Origin: Devosia sp.
Lineage (GTDB): Bacteria > Pseudomonadota > Alphaproteobacteria > Rhizobiales > Devosiaceae
Assembly: GCA_028290665.1 (NCBI GenBank)
Contig: JAQGJK010000022.1
Coordinates: 1-48,760, forward strand
Direction: 5' to 3'
DNA: 48,760 bases
Below are positions 1 to 10,156 of this stretch, piece after piece; position 1 is the first letter of the stretch, and every line of letters starts with the position of its first letter. A model generated the notes under the pieces. That model did no database searches, was not told where the DNA came from, and was given only the letters and a program-made list of their open reading frames with translations. The position numbers and the translations under genes are program-made.

Positions 1-293
1 CTGCCCGCTTTTGGGGTAATCAGATCACGTAGGCATCGGAACTTTGCGAACCTGATCCCTCATGGGGTGCGTCAGGCGTCCGACCGTGCTGATCAGCGCA
101 ATTGCAGACCACCCCAGGCCGACGCCCAGGGTCTCCACATCCCCACCCAGTCGTTCGTCGCGACTTCGCTCCCGGGTGGGAATGAGGGGAGCTTACCTGA
201 TGGGCCGAGACCGGGGATAACATCGGGAGAGGCGCGGGGGGATTGGGTTTGTGGGTTTGACTGCGAGGCTGCCAACCTCGCGTCCGTGCCATG

Positions 294-338
294 CCCTCGT
301 GGTTCGAGGGTCGCGATGCTCCCACCTCACCATGAGGG
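294..338. repeat. Intergenic palindromic repeat
   Basis: Imperfect 10-bp inverted repeat: CCCTCGTGGT (294-303) pairs with ACCATGAGGG (329-338), with one G-U-type mismatch, around a central TTCGAG...CACCTC segment. It matches the general style of dispersed intergenic repeats in Hyphomicrobiales. It lies in a 1.2-kb stretch without convincing genes; the short ORFs there have no recognisable product. Confidence 0.55.
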
Positions 339-369
339 CTGCTGGGGAGGGGCGGAGTTCAAAGACTGA

Positions 370-560
370 GTCATGCATCTGTGGCTACCCCCACCTTCGA
401 TCCCTCCCCTCGAGGGGGAGGGAGGCGATGGGGTTGTCGCAGATGACAATAACTACTGTTACATCAGATGGTTATGTGATGGGAACGGGTGCCGCATACC
501 CTCCCCTCCCCCTTGAGGGGAGGGCTAGGGTGGGGGTGGGTCCAGGTGCGGGAGGGATGG
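370..560. repeat. Composite GC-rich intergenic repeat, copy I
   Basis: Two inverted C-rich palindromes bracket a short A/T-richer core: one centred on CCTCCCCTCGAGGGGGAGG (about 403-421), the other on CCTCCCCCTTGAGGGGAGG (about 505-523). The right arm (483-558) is nearly identical to 807-882 of copy II. The left flank, with GGGCGGAGTTCAAAGAC and TCATGCATC, reappears near 1012-1040. It is non-coding, and its mobility mechanism is unknown. Confidence 0.7.
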
Positions 561-696
561 TTTTGGGCTGGGTGTTGCCACGGGTAGGTTCCCCCGAGTG
601 TCAAAAAACGTCCCGGTGCATTGGCTGAAATTCATCTGGGTGACTCTGACTTCGATGTAGAGCGCTCGTGGATCAGCCGTGTTCCATCACCATCCT

Positions 697-890
697 TATG
701 CATCTGTGGCACTACCCCCGCCCTGGCCCTCCCCTCAAGGGGGAGGGAGGCGCTGGGGTGAACACATGCATTCCAAAGCTACTGGTATTACAGGTGGTTA
801 GGTGAGTAGAACGGGTGCGGCATACCCTCCCCTCCCCCTTGAGGGGAGGGCTAGGGTGGGGGTGGCTCCAGGTGCAGGAGGGGTGGTTGG
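697..890. repeat. Composite GC-rich intergenic repeat, copy II
   Basis: This has the same arrangement as copy I. The left palindrome is CCCTCCCCTCAAGGGGGAGG (about 727-746), followed by a diverged core, then a right arm (807-882) almost identical to 483-558. It is preceded by TATGCATCTGTGGC, as in copy I. The paired inverted palindromes suggest a miniature element amplified locally. Confidence 0.7.
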
Positions 891-965
891 ATACTCGGCC
901 TTGCCAGCGCATATCGTGCTGCCCCCCGGGGTGACACACCCACTCGCAGCAGGCGGGGCAAAGCC

Positions 966-1000
966 ATCAGGATGGATCCCGGCCGGCGGCGGGATGACGG
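966..1000. repeat. REP-like palindrome
   Basis: A short dyad, ATCCCG (976-981) with CGGGAT (990-995), sits in a GATGGATCCCGGCC...GGGATGACG context. This resembles repetitive extragenic palindromes widespread in alphaproteobacteria. It directly precedes the third repeat copy. Confidence 0.45.
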
Positions 1001-1011
1001 GGGTGGTGGGG

Positions 1012-1095
1012 CGGAGTTCAAAGACCTCAGGCATGCATCCGTGGCGCTACCCCCGCCCTTCCCTCCCCTCAAGGGGGAGGGAAGGGTTCGTGGCA
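1012..1095. repeat. Composite intergenic repeat, partial copy III
   Basis: It contains the shared left-flank sequence (GGGCGGAGTTCAAAGAC, then GCATGCATCCGTGGC) and one palindrome, CCCTCCCCTCAAGGGGGAGG (1061-1080). The right arm is missing, so this is half of the element seen at 370-560. It ends about 120 bp before the MarR-like gene. Confidence 0.6.
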
Positions 1096-1217
1096 CCCGG
1101 TCCCCTAACGTGCATGGCTTTGCCCAGGCCGTCTGCGTTAGAAACAGGACCAATATCCCTATTGCTCGACGATCCTATGCCGGCATAATAACCCCTACCT
1201 CTTTGGATGGCAAAGAT

Positions 1218-1664
1218 ATGCAGCCGCAGGCGTTGTCGGTGATCGTCAACTGGATGAAGCTCGAGCGGGCGCTTGAGGGCTATGCAGTCGGGTTGCGGCG
1301 ACAGTTCGGGATCACGGGATTGCAGCTGGCAATCCTGCGGATTTTATCGGAAAGGCCGGAACATGCCCTGGCGGCGTTGCGGAAATCGCTGGTGCTGCAT
1401 CCGGCGACGCTAGGGCAGGCGATCGACGAGCTACGGGTGATGGGGCTGTGCACGGTGCGGACCAATCCTGCCGACCGGCGGGCCCGTGTGGTGGCGATTA
1501 CGGAAAAAGGAGCGGGCATTGTGCGCGAAGCGCCGCTGGCCGGACCGGTGCGGCTGCGCCAGACGGACAACGACGTCGCCCGGCTCGACAGGCTCGCCGC
1601 CGCCCTGGCCGATGCCATGGAGCTGTTCGGCCTGGAGGACGCGAGTCGGGCAAGCTCTGAGTGA
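1218..1664 (+). CDS. MarR-family transcriptional regulator
   Basis: A 148-residue protein with a winged-helix profile: a long N-terminal helix (residues about 1-30), then helices and wing around ITGLQLAILRILSE, LHPATLGQAIDELRVMGL and the wing segment VRTNPADRRARVVAITEKG. The last is the classic MarR wing with its DxR pattern. MarR proteins are dimeric, usually ligand-responsive DNA-binding repressors. The ATG at 1218 is the first Met before the conserved region; upstream in-frame sequence lies in repeat DNA. It is convergent with the FMN reductase gene, so no target is evident; it may be autoregulated. Confidence 0.75.
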   Translation: MQPQALSVIVNWMKLERALEGYAVGLRRQFGITGLQLAILRILSERPEHALAALRKSLVLHPATLGQAIDELRVMGLCTVRTNPADRRARVVAITEKGAGIVREAPLAGPVRLRQTDNDVARLDRLAAALADAMELFGLEDASRASSE

Positions 1665-1689
1665 CGACCGTTCGTTCGATCAGGCGGGG

Positions 1690-2241
1690 TTAACTCCCGC
1701 CGCGCGAAAATCGGTTGAGTTCCTTGACCAGCTGGCTGACCTTGCGGCGGACGCCATCCTCGGTCGGGATGCCGTCGGCGTCGAACGCCCCATCGGCCGG
1801 GCCGATGCCGAGCAGCGTCGGAGCGAGCAGGGCGCCGAGTTTGCTGAGAGAATCGCGCAGGTGCTGGATCCCGACGACGCCGCCATATTTGCCCGATGAC
1901 ACCGCGCCGATGCCGAACACCGCGTGGCGGAACTGGCCATGCTTTTGCCGGCTGAGCCAGCTGATGGTGTTGACCATGAGTGGGGTGACGCCGGAATTGT
2001 ATTCGGGGGAAACGATCAGCACGATATCCGCCGCGGCAAATTTCTGAGCCAGCCGCCCGGCAGCCTCGGGCGTCGCTTCGGCTTCGAGATTCTCGTTGAA
2101 AATCGGCATCGGGTAGTCGGCAAGGTCGAGATCCTCGACGCTGACCCCGGCGCTACGAAGCTCCGCCGAAACGTACTGCCGCAGCGTCTCGTTATACGAC
2201 CCGCGGCGAAGCGAACCGCATAGGGTGATGGCAGTGGTCAT
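1690..2241 (-). CDS. NAD(P)H-dependent FMN reductase-like flavoprotein
   Basis: 183 residues with a flavodoxin-like fold. The N-terminal phosphate-binding loop GSLRRGSYN (9-17) binds the FMN phosphate, and the SPEYN motif (about 78-82) is diagnostic of the NADPH-dependent FMN reductase family (SsuE/ChrR/azobenzene-reductase type). Members reduce FMN, quinones, chromate or azo compounds; the physiological substrate cannot be read from sequence. The ATG lies 4 bp after the dnaJ stop on the same strand, so it is probably co-transcribed with dnaJ, which fits a stress or redox role. Confidence 0.85.
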   Translation of the reverse strand: MTTAITLCGSLRRGSYNETLRQYVSAELRSAGVSVEDLDLADYPMPIFNENLEAEATPEAAGRLAQKFAAADIVLIVSPEYNSGVTPLMVNTISWLSRQKHGQFRHAVFGIGAVSSGKYGGVVGIQHLRDSLSKLGALLAPTLLGIGPADGAFDADGIPTEDGVRRKVSQLVKELNRFSRGGS

Positions 2242-2245
2242 GCCC

Positions 2246-3373
2246 TCAGCCCTCGAACAGATTCTTCAGCTTCGAGAAGAACCCCTCTGAGCTCGGGCTC
2301 GATTCCTTGCCGGAGATGCGTTCGAATTCTTCTAGCAGGTCGCGTTGGCGCCGGGTGAGGTTTTGCGGGGTTTCGACGTCGAGCTGAACGTAGAGATCGC
2401 CGATGTCTTTGGAGCGCAGCACGGGCATGCCGCGGCCCTTGAGGCGGACGCGCTGGCCGGGCTGGGTGCCGGGTGGGACTTTGACTTTGGCGCGGGCGGC
2501 GTCGAGCATCGGCATTTCGAACTCGCCGCCGAGCGCCGCCGTCACCATGGCGATGGGGACGCGAGCATAGAGATCGGCGCCGTCGCGCTGGAACAGGTCG
2601 TGCGGCTTGATCGAGACGAAGATGTAGAGATCGCCCGGCGGGCCGCCGCGCAGGCCCGCTTCGCCCTCGTTGGCGAGGCGGATGCGGGTGCCATCCTCGA
2701 TGCCCGACGGCACGTCGACGCTGAGCTTGCGGCTTTCCCGCTTGCGGCCCTGGCCACCGCAATCGGTGCAGGGGTTGTCCATGGTCTGGCCGCGGCCCTG
2801 GCAGACCGGGCAGGTGCGCTCGATGGTGAAAAAGCCCTGTGCGGCGCGGACCTTGCCATGGCCGTTGCAGGTGCGGCAGGTGGTGGCGCCAGTGCCGGGC
2901 TTGGCGCCAGTGCTGTCGCAGGTTTCGCAGGCGACCAGGGTCGGCACGTCGATCTCGACGGTCTGGCCTTCGAACGCTTCTTCGAGTGCGATTTCGAGAT
3001 TGTAGCGCAGGTCGGAGCCGCGCAGCTTGGTCTGCGCACCGCCCTGGCCACGACGTCCGCCGACGAAATCGCCAAAGATGTCGTCGAAAATATCGGACAT
3101 CGAGGCCGAAAAATCGGGGCCGAAGCCTGGTCCCGGGCGCTGCCCCCCTTCGAAGGCGGCGTGCCCGAACCGGTCATAGGCGCCGCGTTTCTGCGGGTCC
3201 TTGAGGGTATCGTAGGCTTCGTTCAGTTCCTTGAAACTGTGTTCCGCATCGGCATTGCCGGGGTTGCGGTCGGGATGCAGCTGCATGGCGAGCTTGCGGT
3301 ACGCGCTTTTCAGCGTCGCATCGTCGGCTGCCTTGTCGCAGCCGAGCACCTCGTAGAAATCGCGTTTGGCCAA
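2246..3373 (-). CDS. dnaJ: Chaperone protein DnaJ (Hsp40)
   Basis: 375 residues, normal length. J domain at 1-70 with HPD at 33-35, the DnaK-stimulating motif; Gly/Phe-rich linker about 75-112; zinc-finger region with four CxxC pairs (Cys149/152, 166/169, 188/191, 202/205); then the two beta-barrel substrate-binding domains. In the first zinc repeat the usual CxxCxGxG has Ser at 154 where Gly is expected. DnaJ delivers unfolded substrates to DnaK and stimulates its ATPase. The start codon is TTG (3371-3373), with GGAG about 9 nt upstream, giving [11 protein letters not shown]. It is separated from dnaK by two other genes. Confidence 0.97.
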   Translation of the reverse strand: MAKRDFYEVLGCDKAADDATLKSAYRKLAMQLHPDRNPGNADAEHSFKELNEAYDTLKDPQKRGAYDRFGHAAFEGGQRPGPGFGPDFSASMSDIFDDIFGDFVGGRRGQGGAQTKLRGSDLRYNLEIALEEAFEGQTVEIDVPTLVACETCDSTGAKPGTGATTCRTCNGHGKVRAAQGFFTIERTCPVCQGRGQTMDNPCTDCGGQGRKRESRKLSVDVPSGIEDGTRIRLANEGEAGLRGGPPGDLYIFVSIKPHDLFQRDGADLYARVPIAMVTAALGGEFEMPMLDAARAKVKVPPGTQPGQRVRLKGRGMPVLRSKDIGDLYVQLDVETPQNLTRRQRDLLEEFERISGKESSPSSEGFFSKLKNLFEG

Positions 3374-3564
3374 AAAGAAAACTCCGGAGCCCCGGCCCTG
3401 TCCCGCAGCCTAAATGGCGACGGCAGCGCGCGCCCGCAAGGGGCGGCGACAAGGCCGGGCTCACATAGAGCGGCGCCGGCGCTGTTGGCAAGGGTTCGAA
3501 ACGGCTGGTGAGGTGTTGACGAGGGTTCGTGATCAGGCCAGCCGCGTTCGCCGGCTTTGCGACC

Positions 3565-4428
3565 TCAGTTCGGGTTGAACGCCGAGGCAAGGTTGGCCGC
3601 GACCTGGGCCTGCGCGAATACCGCCTTGTTGACTACGGCGCCAAGCCCGAAGAAATCCTCGGTGACGCCGTCGTAGATCGTCAAATCGACGCTGACGCCA
3701 TCGCGCCGCAGCGTCGCGGCGAGGGTTTCCCCGAGCGTTATGGACGGATCGAGTTCGGCGAGGATCAGCGTGGTGGCCGGCAGGCGGGCGAGCACCGGCG
3801 TATCGTCGAGGCCGGCGGGGTCGAGACCGCTTGGGGTAAGCAGGACGAGATGCTGCGGCTGCGAGCCGCCGGCAATTTCGAGGCCGAGGGTGAACTGCAG
3901 CGCCAGCGCCGCGCCAAACCCCTCGCCGGCGATGGCGATGTGGCGCGGATCGGCCCCGAGCGCATCGCGATAATGGCTGACCCAGCCCCACAGGGCCGGC
4001 CCGACGACTTCGGTGTCGGCAATGCCGTCCAGGGCCACAACGATGGCGCCGCTGCGCCGGGTGATGGCCCGTGCTGTTTCGGCATAGTCGGCAATCGGAC
4101 CGCCCGGCCAGTACAGCACCAGCGGCAGGGGGCCTTTGCCGGTGGGGCGGAAAACGTGCATTGTCGCCGCGCCGTCAACGAGCTCCAATTGCTGCGTTTC
4201 GACCGTGACGCCGTCAGTATCGGCGGTGGCGCCGAGCAGCCCGAGCAGCGTCGCCTGCAGGCTCGGCGGTTCGACGCCGTTGACCGCCAGCCCGGCGCGG
4301 GCGCGGATCAGGTGCAGCATATCGGCATCGGCGCGAAACAGCGGATCAAGCCCGATCCCACCCTGTGCCGGTTCGGGATTGCTGGCAAAGATGCTGTGCT
4401 GGCTGAAATTTGTCTGGCTGGAGTTCAT
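3565..4428 (-). CDS. Alpha/beta-hydrolase-fold protein, likely catalytically inactive
   Basis: 287 residues aligning by eye with the hormone-sensitive-lipase (alpha/beta hydrolase 3) family, but key residues are changed. The oxyanion HGGG region is WPGG (107-110); the nucleophile elbow GDSAGG is GEGFGA (168-173), placing Gly at 170 instead of Ser. The acid Asp is retained in ELDP (D227). The usual IHGFF around the catalytic His is TEDFF (256-260), with Glu at 257. Two of three triad residues are therefore lost while the fold signature (DFFGLGAVVNKA) is kept, as in a pseudoenzyme. An upstream in-frame GTG at 4458 would add 10 residues; the ATG at 4428 is preferred. It lies between dnaJ and a minus-strand terminator. 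Confidence 0.72.
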   Translation of the reverse strand: MNSSQTNFSQHSIFASNPEPAQGGIGLDPLFRADADMLHLIRARAGLAVNGVEPPSLQATLLGLLGATADTDGVTVETQQLELVDGAATMHVFRPTGKGPLPLVLYWPGGPIADYAETARAITRRSGAIVVALDGIADTEVVGPALWGWVSHYRDALGADPRHIAIAGEGFGAALALQFTLGLEIAGGSQPQHLVLLTPSGLDPAGLDDTPVLARLPATTLILAELDPSITLGETLAATLRRDGVSVDLTIYDGVTEDFFGLGAVVNKAVFAQAQVAANLASAFNPN

Positions 4429-4520
4429 GCAGGAACCGCCCCGGAGTTCGCCCGGCACCGCGCCCGACTCAGTTGGCGGCAGGCTACGCGCCGCGTTGGT
4501 ACATAATCAGACCATTGTGT

Positions 4521-4552
4521 GAAAACAAAAAGGCCCGGCGGAAGGCCGGGCC
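4521..4552 (-). terminator. Rho-independent terminator
   Basis: Perfect 8-bp G/C stem GGCCCGGC (4532-4539) / GCCGGGCC (4545-4552) with a 5-nt loop. On the minus strand it is followed by TTTTTGTTTT (4521-4531 region). It sits directly downstream of the 4577-5032 gene and should end the dnaK-side transcript. Confidence 0.85.
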
Positions 4553-4576
4553 GGATGGGAGTGAGCAACCTGCCAC

Positions 4577-5032
4577 CTATTCGGCGGGGACGGGGGCGGC
4601 GCGTTCGGTGGAGAGTTTGCGTTCGGCGATGGCGACGATTTCGGGGTCGAACATCTCGGCGTGGCGGACGACGATGGCTTCGCCGGTCAGGTCGGAATGG
4701 CCGGCGGCGATCAGCACGTCGAAGCCGTCGGTGACCTCAGGGTCCTTGGCCCAGTCGATCAGGCACTGCACCGTGCCGGCGCGCTTGTGCTTGGCGCGGA
4801 CCTTGGTGAGCTTGGTGTTCTTGCCGTTGACGACGGATTTGTATTCTTCGGCCCAGCTGACCGCCGTCCAGAATTCACGCTCCATGCCGGCTTCGTAGGG
4901 CTGGCCGGCGAGTTCGGCGATGCGCAGCTGGCAATCGAGCGCCAGCTTGGTTTCTCCGAGCCGGCGCGCGTTGATCGCGAGCTTGCGGAGTTTGATGGGA
5001 TCGGTGAATTTGCCGGGATCTGGAATTTGCAT
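4577..5032 (-). CDS. Conserved hypothetical protein
   Basis: 151 residues starting MQIPDPGKFTDP. No signal peptide or membrane segment. The N-terminal half is helical and rich in Arg/Lys/Ala (LRKLAINARRLGETKLALDC), resembling one or two TPR-like helices. The C-terminal half contains GFDVLIAAGHSDLTGEAIVV. I do not recognise the family. The ATG at 5032 is chosen over an in-frame TTG at 5050. It follows dnaK by 90 bp on the same strand and is followed by a strong terminator, so it may be read through from dnaK. Confidence 0.7.
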   Translation of the reverse strand: MQIPDPGKFTDPIKLRKLAINARRLGETKLALDCQLRIAELAGQPYEAGMEREFWTAVSWAEEYKSVVNGKNTKLTKVRAKHKRAGTVQCLIDWAKDPEVTDGFDVLIAAGHSDLTGEAIVVRHAEMFDPEIVAIAERKLSTERAAPVPAE

Positions 5033-5058
5033 TGTGGGATCATACCTCAAAATGAGCG

Positions 5059-5084
5059 AAAGGGACCCGACAATGTCAGGTCCC
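5059..5084 (-). terminator. Probable weak terminator after dnaK
   Basis: Hairpin GGGACC (5062-5067) / GGTCCC (5079-5084), with an inner GAC/GTC pairing around AAT. On the minus strand it is followed by TTTCGCTCATTTT. The short U-run suggests partial termination, leaving some read-through into the 4577-5032 gene. Confidence 0.5.
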
Positions 5085-5122
5085 CTCGCAACTGTTTCAA
5101 TATTAAACGGCAGCGCGGTCGG

Positions 5123-7033
<1,911 letters not shown>

Positions 7034-7158
7034 TTTTCGTGCCTTTCTCAGCAGACCCGTGATGGAACCCCGTAAGCGGCGGTTCGCAGAAGCCGGCAAA
7101 ACCGGCCGGGTCCCTAGTGGAATTCAGGAGCTTTGCCCCGTTTCAGGGCTTGTCGGTG

Positions 7159-7187
7159 ATATAAGGCGGGGTGGTAACCCCTGCAAG
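7159..7187 (-). promoter_or_regulatory. Sigma-32 (RpoH)-type heat-shock promoter of dnaK
   Basis: On the minus strand, CTTG (7187-7184) is separated by 18 nt from CTTATAT (7165-7159), matching the alphaproteobacterial RpoH consensus CTTG-N17/18-CYTATNT. The position upstream of dnaK fits heat-shock control. No CIRCE inverted repeat was seen here, so HrcA probably does not control dnaK. Confidence 0.75.
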
Positions 7188-7251
7188 CTTTGCGCTCAAA
7201 AATTGCCCAAAGCCTGAAATGCCGAGGGACCAGCACTCGTCAGGACGGTGC

Positions 7252-7593
7252 TCACGGGTCCGACAGCACATACTCGCCCGTGGCGCAGAGGTCGACAGTC
7301 GGATCAACGAATTCGCCGCCGGTCGTGAACACCACGCGCACCTTATAGACGCATTCGGCGGCGCCCCCCGCTACGGTGACGATGCCGCTGCCGCCCGGCT
7401 CGACCAGCACGCCCGCCAGCGGGCTTTGCCCCCAACCCTCGAACGCCAGCGGCGCCGCATAAAATTCGGCGATGGTCAGGCTCGAATGATTGCTGAGGGT
7501 GAATTCGAGATTGTCGGACTGCGCCAGCACCGGGCTGCAAAGGACAGTCAAGCCGAGAGCTGCAAGGGAAAGGGGGATGGCATGGGGAAGCAT
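7252..7593 (-). CDS. Small secreted protein of unknown function
   Basis: 113 residues. Signal peptide at 1-24 (hydrophobic LSLAALGLTVLC, cleavage near VLAQ). The mature part is a short beta-rich domain with NHSSLTIAEFYAAP and a Cys pair (ECVYK...DLCATG) likely to form a disulfide. The motif 'N-S-x-x-x-I-x-x-(F/Y)-Y-x-x-P ... WG' recurs in small periplasmic alphaproteobacterial proteins of unknown role. It is divergent from the 7752 gene. Confidence 0.65.
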   Translation of the reverse strand: MLPHAIPLSLAALGLTVLCSPVLAQSDNLEFTLSNHSSLTIAEFYAAPLAFEGWGQSPLAGVLVEPGGSGIVTVAGGAAECVYKVRVVFTTGGEFVDPTVDLCATGEYVLSDP

Positions 7594-7751
7594 TGGCTGG
7601 ACTCGGGGAGCTCACGCGAACTGAACGCCGGGTGAACCATAGCGAACGCCGTGGCGATTGTGTGATGCCGCACCGTAAAATTGCGCTGTCAGATGGCTTT
7701 GGCTTTGCTATGAGGTTCCCCGATCATCCGTGCGAACTCCAAGAGGACCTG

Positions 7752-8153
7752 ATGCGTAACACCCTGATCCTGGCTGCGACTGTACTTGCCGCTCTCACCG
7801 CGCCCGTGCTGGCGCAGGTAACTCCTGAAATGCTGGCCGCCGCTCATGAAGTCTATGATGCGGCCGATATCAGCGACGAGGCTCACATCGCGCTCTATTG
7901 CGGTGCGGCCTATACGCTGATCGGCAATGTCACCCGGACCCAGGGTGACACCGCCGCCGCCGATGCCTTCGAAGCCACGGCGCAGGGTCTGCTGGCCGAC
8001 GCCGAAGCGCTGCTGATCGAAGAGGGCATGAGCACCGAGGACCGCACCAAGACCGCCGAGGCCTTTACCTATGTCGCCAATGCCGGCGTCATCGAAGGTA
8101 CCGAAGTAGCCGAATATACCCAGGAAGACTGCGACGCCGCCGCAGCCGAGTAA
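7752..8153 (+). CDS. Secreted alanine-rich protein (paralogue of the next gene)
   Basis: 133 residues. Signal peptide MRNTLILAATVLAALTAPVL with cleavage after VLA. The mature region is acidic and helical, containing LYCGAAYTLIG near its start and EDCDAAAAE at the C-terminus, so two Cys that may pair. The same layout (signal peptide, helical segment with a Cys-Gly-x-Ala motif, C-terminal DC/EDC) is repeated in the gene at 8328, indicating a tandem duplication. The ATG at 7752 has AAGAGGA 5 nt upstream. Function unknown. Confidence 0.7.
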   Translation: MRNTLILAATVLAALTAPVLAQVTPEMLAAAHEVYDAADISDEAHIALYCGAAYTLIGNVTRTQGDTAAADAFEATAQGLLADAEALLIEEGMSTEDRTKTAEAFTYVANAGVIEGTEVAEYTQEDCDAAAAE

Positions 8154-8327
8154 GCGATATTCGAACCTGGCGGTCCGGCCTGGTGCCGGGCTGCCACCGG
8201 GTTGCCGCGATGTCGCCCTAGGGTCGCAGTACCGCCGGAACACGGAACTATTGCTCCGCCCACGACTTCACCCGTTGATCAACGGCCGGATTCCGGCGCC
8301 TTCCCTAATCTAACGAAAGACGAAACA

Positions 8328-8837
8328 ATGCTTCGACATCTCGCCTTTGCCGCGATAGGCAGCCTTGCTTTTGCTGGAACTCTGTCCAGCGCTTTTGCTC
8401 AGGACGTGCCGGCCGAGGGTTATAAATCGCTCTGGTGCGGCCAGGCTTTCCTCGCCGCCGCCGGGACACTACCCGCTGAAGCGACCGATCAGGACAAGCA
8501 GACGGCCCAGTATTTCATTGACTCGGGCAATGGCCTGATCGAGACCGGCCTTGCCGCTTATGTGACTGCCGGGTTCACCGAGGAAGCCGCAGCAGCCGCA
8601 AGCACTGCGCTGGCCCCGACGGTCAGCGAGCAGATCAGTGCCAACAATGGCGAAGGCGCCGAGTTCACCTTCGACGATTGCTCGGTGCTGATCCCGGTCC
8701 CGGCCGAAATGCCCGCGACCGCTCCGGCTGATGCGCCGGCTACGGCTCCCACCGAGGCGCCCGCAACGGCTCCTGCCGATGCTCCTGCGCCGGCTCCGAC
8801 AGAGGCTCCTGCAGCGGCCCCGGCGGTTACGCCGTAA
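8328..8837 (+). CDS. Secreted protein with Ala/Pro/Thr-repeat tail
   Basis: 169 residues. Signal peptide 1-24 ending SSAFAQ. The helical core has SLWCGQAFLAAAG, then FDDCSVLIPVP, equivalent to the CG and EDC positions of the neighbour at 7752. From about residue 130 to the end it is a low-complexity tail of imperfect (A/T)PA-D/E-AP repeats, possibly a flexible periplasmic or wall-spanning linker. The ATG at 8328 is chosen because the signal peptide begins there. The stop is 10 bp before pncA. Function unknown. Confidence 0.7.
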   Translation: MLRHLAFAAIGSLAFAGTLSSAFAQDVPAEGYKSLWCGQAFLAAAGTLPAEATDQDKQTAQYFIDSGNGLIETGLAAYVTAGFTEEAAAAASTALAPTVSEQISANNGEGAEFTFDDCSVLIPVPAEMPATAPADAPATAPTEAPATAPADAPAPAPTEAPAAAPAVTP

Positions 8838-8847
8838 GCCCCACGCC

Positions 8848-9477
8848 ATGAAGATCGTCCCGACCGACCGCGATATACTGGTCGTCGTCGATCTCCAATA
8901 TGATTTCCTCCCCGGCGGCAGCCTTGCCGTCGCCGGGGGGAACGACATCATCCCACTCGTCAACCGGCTTGCGGCCGGTTTCCGCAATGTCGTGCTGACG
9001 CAGGACTGGCATCCGGCTGACCACGTGTCGTTCGCCAGCCAGCATCCGGGCAAATCCCCGTTCCAGACCATCGAGTTGAGCTATGGCACGCAGGTGCTGT
9101 GGCCCGATCACTGTGTGTGGGGGACGCGCGGCGCCGCACTGGCGGACGGGCTCGACATCCCTCATGCCCAGATGATCGTCCGGAAAGGTTTTACCCGCGA
9201 AGTCGACAGCTATTCGGGGTTCCGTGAGGCCGATCGGGTGACATCGACTGGCCTCGGCGGTTATCTCGCCGAACGCGGACTGACGCGGGTGTTTACCGTT
9301 GGCCTCGCCCTCGACTTTTGCGTCGGCTGGACCGCCATCGATGCCGCTGCCGGACACGAAACATTTGTCATCGAGGACGCCAGCCGGGCGATAAACGCCA
9401 ACGGGTCGCTCGAACGCGCCTCGGCGGACATGGCGTCGGCTGGCGTTCGGCGGATCAGCTCAGGCGATCTGTTTTAA
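8848..9477 (+). CDS. pncA: Nicotinamidase
   Basis: 209 residues, isochorismatase-like fold. The catalytic triad is visible as D15 (VVDLQYDF), K113 (IVRKGF) and C158 (LDFCV). Metal ligands are D53/H55 (TQDWHPADH) and H88 (WPDHC), as in characterised PncA enzymes. It hydrolyses nicotinamide to nicotinate and ammonia for NAD salvage in the cytosol. The ATG follows the upstream secreted-protein gene by 10 bp, and the stop overlaps the grpE stop by 4 nt in convergent orientation. Confidence 0.93.
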   Translation: MKIVPTDRDILVVVDLQYDFLPGGSLAVAGGNDIIPLVNRLAAGFRNVVLTQDWHPADHVSFASQHPGKSPFQTIELSYGTQVLWPDHCVWGTRGAALADGLDIPHAQMIVRKGFTREVDSYSGFREADRVTSTGLGGYLAERGLTRVFTVGLALDFCVGWTAIDAAAGHETFVIEDASRAINANGSLERASADMASAGVRRISSGDLF

Positions 9478-10073
9478 ACGCTTTTGTCGATGCCTTCGAC
9501 TACGGCATCGCCGGTGGCGCCGCCGCCTTTGGAAATTCCGACCATGGCCGGGCGCAGGATACGGTCGCCGATGGCGAAGCCGGCCTGCACGACCTGGACG
9601 ACAGTGCCTTCCGGGCGCGTCGGGTCGGGGACTTCGAACATCGCCTGGTGCCGGTGCGGATCGAACTTCTGGCCTTCGGCCTCGATCGGCGTCACGCCAT
9701 TCTTGGCAAGCAGACGCTGCATCTCGCGTTCGGTGATCTCGATGCCGTCAATCAGCGAATTCATCGTCTGATCGCCCGAAGCACGGGCCTCCTGCGGCAG
9801 CGTGACGAGGGCACGGCTCAGCGCATCGGTCGCGGTCAGCATGTCGCGGGCAAAACCGGCAATCGCATAGGTGCGGACATCGGCGATCTCGCGCTCGGTC
9901 CGCTTGCGCAGGTTTTCCATTTCGGCGGCGAGGCGCAGCATACGGTCGCGCAATTCGGCGTTCTCGACCCGCAGCGCCTCGAGTTCTTCGGCCGCTGTAT
10001 CGATTTCTGCCGCCTCATCCATCGGCTCGAGCGGGTCGTAGGGGTCGGGCGAAATGCTGTCGTCACTCATCAT
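9474..10073 (-). CDS. grpE: Nucleotide exchange factor GrpE
   Basis: 199 residues. Acidic, disordered N-terminus ([19 protein letters not shown]); long coiled coil about 35-90 ([28 protein letters not shown]); C-terminal beta-wing domain with [14 protein letters not shown] and [16 protein letters not shown] sequence. It promotes ADP release from DnaK. Two consecutive ATGs (10073 and 10070) are possible starts. It lies downstream of hrcA on the same strand (83-bp gap), the common alphaproteobacterial order. Confidence 0.96.
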   Translation of the reverse strand: MMSDDSISPDPYDPLEPMDEAAEIDTAAEELEALRVENAELRDRMLRLAAEMENLRKRTEREIADVRTYAIAGFARDMLTATDALSRALVTLPQEARASGDQTMNSLIDGIEITEREMQRLLAKNGVTPIEAEGQKFDPHRHQAMFEVPDPTRPEGTVVQVVQAGFAIGDRILRPAMVGISKGGGATGDAVVEGIDKSV

Positions 10074-10156
10074 GGCGGCGTCCGGTCATAGCTGCGTTGA
10101 AATTTGATCCGCATATCGGCCAAACGCGCGGCATTTTCAAGACTGCTCTAGCGACG

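Noticed and set aside
370..1100. Repeats considered as a CRISPR array
   Set aside because: Units are palindromic, unevenly spaced and differ in orientation; no uniform spacers and no cas genes.
20..1188. Several 60-128-codon ORFs on both strands in the first 1.2 kb
   Set aside because: They lie within repeat elements, lack ribosome sites and share repeated peptide fragments created by the DNA repeats.
2345..3511. 388-codon plus-strand ORF opposite dnaJ
   Set aside because: Complementary-frame shadow rich in Ala/Gly/Asp with no domain; dnaJ on the other strand is certain.
7034..7251. CIRCE (HrcA-binding) element before dnaK
   Set aside because: No TTAGCACTC-N9-GAGTGCTAA-like inverted repeat is present; the RpoH-type promoter explains regulation.
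8731..8847. N-terminal extension of PncA from the upstream in-frame start
   Set aside because: The extension is an Arg/Leu/Pro-rich shadow of the preceding gene's repeat tail; the family begins at [10 protein letters not shown] (8848).
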